Positions 57,524 to 64,000 of a stretch of DNA of 64,000 nt are shown one piece after another. The translations under genes were made by a program, and so were the position numbers. Within the stretch, counting starts at the first letter, position 1. Each line of letters opens with the position of its first letter. Under the pieces are notes generated by a model, which was not told the origin of the DNA, did not search any database, and saw nothing but the letters and a program-made list of their open reading frames with translations. This DNA is from Ideonella dechloratans (lineage in GTDB: Bacteria; Pseudomonadota; Gammaproteobacteria; Burkholderiales; Burkholderiaceae_C): the NCBI RefSeq assembly GCF_021049305.1, contig NZ_CP088082.1, forward strand, positions 62,001-126,000. Direction: 5' to 3'.

Positions 57524-58626
57524 CACAGGCTGGGCCTTCCGCCGAGCACATTTCGCTTCCACAACTCGCCCAGGCTTTGGTAGTCGTCCAGCCAACCTTG
57601 AAGCTCGGCCGCGTTGAGTCGCTCCAGCGTGGTAGCGCCATTGGAACGCTGGGCGACAACAATATGCTCAGGCTCCAAGGCGTTCAGCAGCTCGACGGAC
57701 TGGGTCGAGACGATCAGCTGTTTGGTCTGAGCCAGCTCCTTCATCATGTCCGCCAGCAGGTTGATGGCGAATGGGTGAAGGCCCAACTCCGGTTCGTCGA
57801 TCAGCAGCGTGTCGGGCAGCAGGTATGACGGTTGAAGCAATAGCGTCGTCAAGCAGATGAACCGAAGCGTGCCGTCTGAGAGCGTGTGCGCGCGGTAGGG
57901 CGTTTCAGGATCGCTTTGTTCGAACCATTCCAGTTCCACGGTCTCCGGCATCGGATCACGCTCTACAAAGCCGCCAAAAAAAGGCGCTGCCAGCTTGATC
58001 GTGTCGACGATGCGCTCATAGGCCGACTTATGCGACGGAAGTCCACGCAGGCGGTAAAGGTAGGCAGCGAGGTTGTCCGCCTGGGCCTTCAGTCGAAGGT
58101 TGTCGTTGCTCGGATGCGGGCGCTTGACCGCTGCGCTGTCGCTGGTGTCATGGAAGTGGAACTGCTGCCAGCTTTTCATCCACCGCGAAACGTACTGGCT
58201 GACCTGGCGTGTGTCGGTCAGCAGTCTGGCTTCCTCGTGTGCTGTCCCGAGCTGGTACCTTGTGAGCCCGAAGTCACCGTCAATCCACGGCACCTCTCGG
58301 ACAAACTGAACGCGGTTGTCGGCAGTGGGCGCCAGTGTGATTTCATAGCCATTGACGACCGTGCCATTGGGCCTGAACTTCAGAGCGATGCTGAGCTGAG
58401 GCGTACGTTTGCGACCGCCGTGCAGCAACACGTCAGGGCCACCCTGAGACTTGACATAGGTTTGCAGGTTGCCCTGCGATACCGCCGTCAACAGTTTGAA
58501 GAGTGACAGGAAGTTGCTCTTGCCGGCGCCGTTCGCGCCAATCAGCACGTTCAGGTTGCCCAGAGCGAACTGATCGACCTTGGCGAAGGACTTGTAGCCC
58601 TCAATGCTGATGGTGTCGATCTTCAT
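57523..58626 (-). CDS. ABC-type AAA ATPase (AAA_21), defence-associated
   Basis: A 367-residue SMC/ABC-like ATPase. Walker A GANGAGKS 30-37, signature-like LSDGT 249-253, Walker B LLIDEPE 274-280, and STQS (307-310) in the switch region where many ABC proteins have His. A long insert of about 130 residues lies between, probably helical. Relatives pair with nucleases in OLD, Septu and PARIS-type phage defence. It is 33 bases after the Mod gene and coupled to the DUF4276 gene. Codon use looks less GC-rich than in the chromosome around it. Confidence 0.9.
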   Translation of the reverse strand: MKIDTISIEGYKSFAKVDQFALGNLNVLIGANGAGKSNFLSLFKLLTAVSQGNLQTYVKSQGGPDVLLHGGRKRTPQLSIALKFRPNGTVVNGYEITLAPTADNRVQFVREVPWIDGDFGLTRYQLGTAHEEARLLTDTRQVSQYVSRWMKSWQQFHFHDTSDSAAVKRPHPSNDNLRLKAQADNLAAYLYRLRGLPSHKSAYERIVDTIKLAAPFFGGFVERDPMPETVELEWFEQSDPETPYRAHTLSDGTLRFICLTTLLLQPSYLLPDTLLIDEPELGLHPFAINLLADMMKELAQTKQLIVSTQSVELLNALEPEHIVVAQRSNGATTLERLNAAELQGWLDDYQSLGELWKRNVLGGRPSL

Positions 58627-58659
58627 GTGATGCCTCTTGGGTGCATTGTCGTTCGTGCC

Positions 58660-60546
58660 TCAAACGGTCAGATTCACGACAAGCTCCTCACCCAGCATGT
58701 CGATGATCTTGACGGCCACCGTCGACCCAGCCGGCGGTGCCGGCAGCTCGTAGCGCCCATTCACCAGGTCTTGCTTGCGCTCCGGCACGTCGGCCAGTGC
58801 AACATTGAAGACTTGGCCGTCGTACTGCGTGTCGATCAAGATGCAATCGACGACCGCGCGCCAGTCGGTGATCTGGGCGCGGAACACGCCTTGCTCCAGG
58901 TTCAGGCGCTGCATGATGGTGGGCGACACCACGTCTTGCACCTCGACAACCAGTTGGGCGTTCGCCCCCTTGCCGGTGCGCTTGGCGCTGACCTGAGCGG
59001 TCAGCGGCTCATGCTTGATGATGCCGCCGAGCTTGCGGTCGGTGCGCAGTTCCACCACGTGCAGCTTGTTCACCGGGCGGTTCCGGTTGTAGGTCTCTAC
59101 CCAGGCCCGGGCGTCGTGCTGCCAGCCCAGGCACACCACCATCACGTCGCGTTCTTCGGTCGGGCGCGCCTTCAGCTCGTTGCGCACGGCCTCCAGGTCC
59201 AGCGGCGTCAGCGGATGGTTGAAGGGCACGATCTTGACCAGGCGGCCGCCTTGCGTTCCTTCAAAGAACGAATCGGTGCGCGTGCGGGTGACGCCCAGGT
59301 GCTGGCAGGCCAGCTCGACGGCTTCGTTATGCTGGATCTGCAGGTCGTAGTCGTTGACGCGGTAGGTGGCGAAGGAGAGTTGGCTTGGCTTTGGCGAAGG
59401 ATCAGCCGTCCCGATCAGGTCTCCCTGCGGAGAGGGCGCAGCATCTACGGCCTGGGATTGCATCAACTCCTGAATGCGCTTGGCCGTCGTTTGAATCGCA
59501 CCTTTGTTGATGTCACAGCCGATCCAGCGGCGGCCCAATTGCTGAGCTACCACAGCAGTTGTGCCAGAGCCGACAAAGCAGTCCAACACCAAATCACCCG
59601 GTGCAGACGCGCAGCCAACAACCCAGCGAAGTAGCGCCTCCGGCTTCTGCGTCGGATAGTCCGTGCGCTCCAGTGCCATCGGATTTATCACAGGCACTTC
59701 CCAAACGTCGCCCAGGTCCTTTGTTGAGCTTTCTTGATAGAGGTAGTTGCCCGACTCGTCGCGGAGCCACTCGTTCTTGTTCAGCTCCTTGTTCCATTGG
59801 CGCACAGGTTGCAGCCGCTTCTCTTTGACCGGTACTCGAACGGGATTGAACTGAACCTTGCTCGACTTGCCATACCAGTAGATGGAATTGTGAAAGACAT
59901 CGAAGGTTTGTGAGTTGGCCCCGTACTTGTTCGAGTAGTACCAAACCACTTCGTTCTTGAAGTGCTCTGCTCCAAACACCTCATCCAAGATGCAACGAAT
60001 TCGATGCCCCTGCCGTTCGTCACAGTGCAGAAAGACGCTGCCGTCCTCGGCCAGCAACTCCTTCAGGATCAGCAAGCGCTCGTACATGAACTGCAGATAG
60101 TTGTCGTTGGCCCAGATGTCGCTGTACTGCACCTGCTCGCCCAGCGTGTAGTCCTCGCCGTCGATCTTGACCGTGCCCTTGACGCCGCGTAGTTGCACCT
60201 TGCGCACGTAGTCCGCGCCGCTGTCGAACGGCGGGTCGATGTAGATCAGCTTGACCTTGCCCCGAAAGCCGTTGGCCAGCAGGTGGGCCAGCACATCCTT
60301 GTTGTCGCCGTGGTAGAGCAGGCCGCCCTTGGGCAAGTCCTTGGGCCAATCGCTCCAGCCTGCTTCCTGCAAGGGCAACGCCTGGCCCGCCGTGGCGTCA
60401 AAGCGCTCGATGGCCTGAGCGGGGTAGGCCCGCACGCGGGCGAGCGGCTTCTTGCCCACCCAGGTGAGCATGGGTCGGCCCTTCGCCTTGCTCACCTTGA
60501 CGTCTTTAGGGGTCACGTCCTTGGGCTTCTTGATGTTGTCGGTCAT
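58660..60546 (-). CDS. mod: Type III restriction-modification methyltransferase (Mod)
   Basis: A 628-residue adenine-N6 methyltransferase. Catalytic DPPF at 104-107 (IYIDPPFDSGADY), followed by the target-recognition region, then the AdoMet-binding FVGSG 324-328 (LDCFVGSGTTAVV). This DPPF-before-FxGxG order defines beta-type Mod enzymes. C-terminal 250 residues are Mod-specific. The ATG at 60546 begins MTDNIKKPKD; an upstream in-frame extension overlaps the Res gene and lacks support. 35 bases after Res. Confidence 0.93.
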   Translation of the reverse strand: MTDNIKKPKDVTPKDVKVSKAKGRPMLTWVGKKPLARVRAYPAQAIERFDATAGQALPLQEAGWSDWPKDLPKGGLLYHGDNKDVLAHLLANGFRGKVKLIYIDPPFDSGADYVRKVQLRGVKGTVKIDGEDYTLGEQVQYSDIWANDNYLQFMYERLLILKELLAEDGSVFLHCDERQGHRIRCILDEVFGAEHFKNEVVWYYSNKYGANSQTFDVFHNSIYWYGKSSKVQFNPVRVPVKEKRLQPVRQWNKELNKNEWLRDESGNYLYQESSTKDLGDVWEVPVINPMALERTDYPTQKPEALLRWVVGCASAPGDLVLDCFVGSGTTAVVAQQLGRRWIGCDINKGAIQTTAKRIQELMQSQAVDAAPSPQGDLIGTADPSPKPSQLSFATYRVNDYDLQIQHNEAVELACQHLGVTRTRTDSFFEGTQGGRLVKIVPFNHPLTPLDLEAVRNELKARPTEERDVMVVCLGWQHDARAWVETYNRNRPVNKLHVVELRTDRKLGGIIKHEPLTAQVSAKRTGKGANAQLVVEVQDVVSPTIMQRLNLEQGVFRAQITDWRAVVDCILIDTQYDGQVFNVALADVPERKQDLVNGRYELPAPPAGSTVAVKIIDMLGEELVVNLTV

Positions 60547-60581
60547 GGTCTGTCTGTGTTCTGGTCGTTGTCGCTGGCTGG

Positions 60582-63293
60582 TCAGGCGCCGCGGATGAAA
60601 TCGCGGACCTGGGCATAGCCTTCTGACTTGAGGTCGGTGTCGGCAAACATCACGTGGTAGGCGAGCTTGTCGGGGTTCAAGCCCTCCCATTGCTTCAGCG
60701 CCACGGCCTTCTTGCCTTCCAAGGTCTGCGCGGCTTCACCTCGGCCCAGCCGAGCCAGGTCGCCCTTGATGTCGGGGCTGTAGCTGTCGCGCTTGATCTC
60801 CACCACCAGATGCTTGCCATCGGCGCGGCGCAGCACGAAGTCAGGGGTGTATCGGTGCCATCGGCCGTCGTCGCCCAGGTATTCGGCATAGAGGTCGGTC
60901 TTCGCCGGGTCGGTGATGCCGCCCGTGAACCAAACCCCTTCGATCTGATGCGTCTCGGTCTGCAACTGGGTCAGTGCCCACCGCAAAAACTCGGCCTCGG
61001 GGCCGGAGTCGAAGTTGTAGCCCTCGTAGTGGAAGCTGCTGGCCAGTGCGTGCGCGGCGTCCGGCGTGTCGCGTGCCGTCAGGTACAGCGGTTCGCGCTC
61101 CTTGGCAAAGCTGATGCGGGCCGTGTAGACCGGCTGCCCACCTCGCTCGGACTTCTCGAACCCATCGGCCTTGACCAGGGCGATGGCCACGTCGATTTCT
61201 TCGAAGTGCTCTTCGTAGTCCGAGCGCTGGTCTTCGATCTGCTGGCCCAAGGAGGCGAGATGGTAGTCGGGGATGTCGGCGCCCACGCCATAGGCGCCGC
61301 GCAGGGCGGCCAGCACGTCTGCCGTGGCCAGGTGGTAGTTGGCAGCCAGCTCGGTGGCAGCGGCATAGCTGTCCAGCTCGGGCGGCGGCGCCGGCAACAC
61401 GTCGTCGCCGCCATCTACCTTCTGCAGGGTGGTAGTGCCCGATGCGGTTTGCACTGGCGTCAAGGTGGCCACCGTCACGCCGGCCGGTGCAGCCACGGTT
61501 GGCACCGTCAGGTGCAGCGGTTTCGCACCATCCGTGTCGGCCTTGCGTCGGTATCGCAGCACGCGCTTCTTGATGAGCAGGGGCGGCAGGTGGGGGCGGT
61601 GCAGCACGATTTCGCGCTCCACGCGTTCGGCCTGCTGGGCGTCCAAGTCCTTGAGCGAGGTGCCGTAGGTCTCGGCCAGCTGGGACTCCAGCGTCTTGCG
61701 GTTGCTGTCCGTCAGGTACACCCGGGCCGGGTGCTTGTTGCCAGGCACCTGGCGCAGGCACCGGGTGGCCGCTTGAAGCACGAAGTTGTTGCTGTTGGCC
61801 AGCTTACGGACCAGCGCTGTTGCAAACAAGCTGGGGCAGTTCCAGCCCTCGGTGCCCATGTTCACCAGCAGCAGCACCCTTTCAGGCGCTTCGGGGTTGC
61901 GGGCCACGGCCTCGAACTGGCGTCGCGTGGCTTCGTTGCTCTTGCCATCCACTGCCAGGATGGTGTCGGTGCCGATGCCGCGTTGGGCGAGGGCCGACTC
62001 GACAGCGCTGCGCAGTTCATCGCGGGTTTCGATGTTGGGGAAGTACAGGGCCAAGCGCGCAGGCGCACCGTTGGGCAGGCTCACGGCCCAGTAGTCGCGT
62101 ACGAAATCTTCGATCACGCTCGACACCAGCGTGTCGGCCTCTCCGTCTCCCAGGTCGAACACCTTGATGTTCTTGGCCAGTTCCTTCAGCACGCCATCCC
62201 GGATGCCTTCGCCCAGGCCGTACCAAACCACCACGTCTCGCAAGGGCTGACGCTCGAAGTAGGGCGTGCCGGTCGCGTTGATCACGACGATCAGGTTGGT
62301 TTCCTCTGCCAGGTAGTCGATGGTTCGGCGGACCTTCTTGATGCCGTCATCCTTGAAGACCAGTTCGCCGGTCTCCTTGTCCTTCTCCCACTTGCCCAGC
62401 AGCTTCTGCCCGTAGGTGTGGTGGGCTTCGTCAGAGAACACGGCCAGGTGCGGCAGCGATGCCACGGCTTGCAAGCGCAGGTTGGCCAGCTCGGTCTGTT
62501 CCTCTGCCTTCGTGCCGGCGAACAGCGGAACCTGCTGGCCGTTGCTACGCACGTTGGGCTTCTGGATGCGGATCTTCTCGGTGTTCGTGACGATGACGTT
62601 GAAGTTGCTTCCCCACACGATGGGGATTTGCTTGTCGCCGTCGCGCGTGAAGGTCAGCTTCAGGCTGGCAGCGAATGGTTTGTGCATGCGCGGCGGCAGC
62701 AGCTTGTCATAGGGCACATCGGACAGTTCGCGCAGCGCGCTGAGGATGGTCTTGCCTGGCGCAAAGATCAGCGCGTTCTGCACGAAGGGGCCATCAGGGT
62801 ATTCCATGGCCATGGCGAATTCGGTGGCCACGATGGAGCCCATCAAGATCGTCTTGCCTGCGCCCATGGCCAGGGCCAGGATGTAGCTGGCGTAGTCTAG
62901 GGTCAGGGATTCGCGCAGGCTCTCTAACGCGTACTGGCGCACGAACGCGTTGTCGGACTTGACCCGTTCCAGGCAGCTTTCAAGCCCCTCGTCCGCGATG
63001 AAGCTGACGATGTCGGGGTGGGTGAGGCCCATGGCCTCGCGGCGGTCCTTCGGCTTCGGAAACAGCTTGGCGTAGAGGTCTGGAATTTTGGGCGTGTCCA
63101 GCACCAGCCGGAGGTACCAGTAGGTTTCCAACGCACGGAACTGGGCACGCCGAAGGTAGCGTAGCTGGCCGGTCTCGCCGTCCTCGGTGGCGAACTCCAG
63201 AATCTCGCGGATCGCCGGGAACGCATCGCACGGGTAGTTGGCAGCGCGCCATGCGTCTACGCGCTGTGTCAGGACTTGATAGAGGTAGGACAT
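60582..63293 (-). CDS. res: Type III restriction enzyme Res subunit (helicase-nuclease)
   Basis: A 903-residue SF2 translocase-nuclease. Walker A AMGAGKT 142-148, DEAH 288-291, helicase C-terminal motifs with NMGTEGWNCPS and ATRCLRQ, and a PD-(D/E)xK nuclease near the end: Asp818 (YTPDFVLRR), Glu832 and Lys834 (VVEIKRD). With Mod it cuts DNA between two unmodified head-to-head sites. Begins 6 bases after the toxin gene, so transcription of restriction is tied to the upstream toxin-antitoxin pair. Larger than an average helicase but normal for Res. Confidence 0.92.
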   Translation of the reverse strand: MSYLYQVLTQRVDAWRAANYPCDAFPAIREILEFATEDGETGQLRYLRRAQFRALETYWYLRLVLDTPKIPDLYAKLFPKPKDRREAMGLTHPDIVSFIADEGLESCLERVKSDNAFVRQYALESLRESLTLDYASYILALAMGAGKTILMGSIVATEFAMAMEYPDGPFVQNALIFAPGKTILSALRELSDVPYDKLLPPRMHKPFAASLKLTFTRDGDKQIPIVWGSNFNVIVTNTEKIRIQKPNVRSNGQQVPLFAGTKAEEQTELANLRLQAVASLPHLAVFSDEAHHTYGQKLLGKWEKDKETGELVFKDDGIKKVRRTIDYLAEETNLIVVINATGTPYFERQPLRDVVVWYGLGEGIRDGVLKELAKNIKVFDLGDGEADTLVSSVIEDFVRDYWAVSLPNGAPARLALYFPNIETRDELRSAVESALAQRGIGTDTILAVDGKSNEATRRQFEAVARNPEAPERVLLLVNMGTEGWNCPSLFATALVRKLANSNNFVLQAATRCLRQVPGNKHPARVYLTDSNRKTLESQLAETYGTSLKDLDAQQAERVEREIVLHRPHLPPLLIKKRVLRYRRKADTDGAKPLHLTVPTVAAPAGVTVATLTPVQTASGTTTLQKVDGGDDVLPAPPPELDSYAAATELAANYHLATADVLAALRGAYGVGADIPDYHLASLGQQIEDQRSDYEEHFEEIDVAIALVKADGFEKSERGGQPVYTARISFAKEREPLYLTARDTPDAAHALASSFHYEGYNFDSGPEAEFLRWALTQLQTETHQIEGVWFTGGITDPAKTDLYAEYLGDDGRWHRYTPDFVLRRADGKHLVVEIKRDSYSPDIKGDLARLGRGEAAQTLEGKKAVALKQWEGLNPDKLAYHVMFADTDLKSEGYAQVRDFIRGA

Positions 63294-63299
63294 GAAGGC

Positions 63300-63701
63300 T
63301 CAGCGCTGATCTGGCTTGGTAGCGCTCGGCCACAGCCGAGCGAAGTCAAACGAAAGTTGGCGGTGGTGCCGGATGGACAGCAGGTAGACCGTGGTCTTCG
63401 CATCTACAGCGGTGTAGAGCATCAGGTAGTCGCCATGCAGATACTCCCGCAAAGCGCCCGCTGCGCCGGCCGGTAGCGCGGCCAGTTGGGCCAGCGCCTC
63501 CGCCGATTGCGGTGGATTGTCCAAGTACCGCCGGCCGATGCGGGTGAACCGGGCCAGGTTGGGGATGACCGTGGCACGCAACTCGGCCAGCAACTGGTCG
63601 AAGGCGAAGGTCGCATCGGCTTCGGTCAAGAACGCTTCAATGGCGTCCAGCCGCTCCAGGAAGCGCGCGGTCAGTTCGACCTGGTACAGATCCTCAGCCA
63701 C
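63300..63701 (-). CDS. ParE/RelE-type toxin
   Basis: A 133-residue protein. The GTG at 63701 starts VAEDLYQVELTARFLERLDA, followed by ELRATVIPNLARFTRIGRRYL and a beta-rich end, YLMLYTAVDAKTTVYLLSIRHHRQL, the RelE/ParE fold. It overlaps the antitoxin gene by 8 bases. The long insertion before the core (about 30 residues) makes it larger than typical RelE. Target (gyrase or ribosome) cannot be told from sequence. Encoded 6 bases upstream of the type III Res gene, a likely plasmid-like stabiliser of the island. Confidence 0.82.
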   Translation of the reverse strand: MAEDLYQVELTARFLERLDAIEAFLTEADATFAFDQLLAELRATVIPNLARFTRIGRRYLDNPPQSAEALAQLAALPAGAAGALREYLHGDYLMLYTAVDAKTTVYLLSIRHHRQLSFDFARLWPSATKPDQR

Positions 63702-64000
63702 GCTTCTTGGCGGTCTTGCCCGTGGCGGCTGACTTTGAAACTTCAGCGCGGCGCTGCTGAAGCTGGGCGATGGCGGCATCGGCCCCCACGGTGCGGCCGG
63801 CCTCGATATCGGCCAGGCCGCGCTTGGCATCCTCGATCAGCAGCAGGTGGATGCGCTCGCGCTCCAGCTGGTGGTAATAGTCCAGGCGGGCTGCGTCGAT
63901 CAGCGCGACGTAGCTTTCGCCGTTCTTGGTGATGATCTTCTCGGCGCCGGCCTTGGCCTGGTCGGCCAGATCGGACAGGTTGGCGCGCGCCTGGGTGAAG
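63694..64000 (-). CDS. Phd/YefM-type antitoxin, N-terminus outside window
   Basis: A frame open to the right window edge encodes the last 101 residues, FTQARANLSDLADQAKAGAE..., ending KTAKKRG. The opening resembles the Phd/YefM fold (ARANLSDLADQAK, then KIITKNGESYVALID). A helical C-terminus binds the toxin. The start and operator lie beyond the window. Its stop overlaps the toxin GTG by 8 bases, the usual antitoxin-first arrangement. Confidence 0.85.
   Translation of the reverse strand, partial: FTQARANLSDLADQAKAGAEKIITKNGESYVALIDAARLDYYHQLERERIHLLLIEDAKRGLADIEAGRTVGADAAIAQLQQRRAEVSKSAATGKTAKKRG

Overview
The window is GC-rich DNA, about 70% G+C by eye, with dense, short-spaced operons. It most likely comes from a Burkholderiales betaproteobacterium of the Rubrivivax/Leptothrix/Roseateles type. 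The best taxonomic clue is the fused glucokinase/RpiR regulator at the left edge, an arrangement typical of that order. No rRNA, tRNA or CRISPR array was seen.

Region 1 (1-20,730) is an alpha-glucan utilisation locus. A fused glucokinase/RpiR regulator (cut by the window edge) diverges from a second, stand-alone glucokinase and a LamB-type maltoporin. A leftward operon encodes MalK-E-F-G, two secreted GH13 amylases and a small secreted starch-binding (PUD/CBM41) protein. A rightward operon encodes glycogen phosphorylase, branching enzyme and amylomaltase. Four palindromes resembling the HexR/RpiR operator (TGTA...TACA) lie in the two divergent promoter regions, so the whole locus can be read as one sugar-responsive regulon. 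Secreted amylases cut glucan, LamB and MalEFGK2 import the oligosaccharides, MalQ, GlgP and GlgB process them, and glucokinase feeds glycolysis.

Region 2 (20,779-34,049) is mixed housekeeping and accessory content: a SHOCT-tailed secreted protein, an Xre/RES toxin-antitoxin pair, a frameshifted TonB-C protein, a 46-residue basic protein, TerC, an NhaR-like regulator, a TerB-like protein, a short HPF-like protein, a YccA-like membrane protein, a nitronate monooxygenase with a TetR regulator, two SDRs, an AraC regulator, a GST and several secreted unknowns.

Region 3 (34,077-40,562) is a leftward, probably copper-related operon: a DUF2946 protein, an MbnP-like four-Cys lipoprotein, an MbnH/MauG-like di-heme lipoprotein, a TonB receptor with the CxxxM and HxM motifs of the copper receptor OprC, and a beta-rich lipoprotein of unknown role. 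An IS481-type transposase remnant and a Cys-rich orphan protein follow (40,852-42,227).

Region 4 (42,433-52,010) holds a nickel/cobalt permease with its own TonB receptor. Divergent from these is a NarL-type two-component system. Next, behind a candidate Fur box, is an operon for a di-heme peroxidase-like lipoprotein, a porin, an FMN-binding protein, ApbE flavin transferase and a small membrane protein that may carry haem. This looks like a periplasmic flavin/haem electron-transfer module.

Region 5 (52,201-55,825) is a tightly overlapped cassette of a flavin monooxygenase, a RidA-like protein, a DUF1028 protein and an M20 deacylase. It is probably catabolic, with unknown substrate.

Region 6 (55,892-64,000) is a leftward defence island. 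In transcription order it encodes a Phd/YefM antitoxin and ParE-like toxin, a type III Res helicase-nuclease, a type III Mod methyltransferase, an ABC-type ATPase with a DUF4276 TOPRIM-like partner, and an Mrr endonuclease. Gaps and overlaps are all under 50 bases, so these may form one transcription unit; it runs off the right edge.
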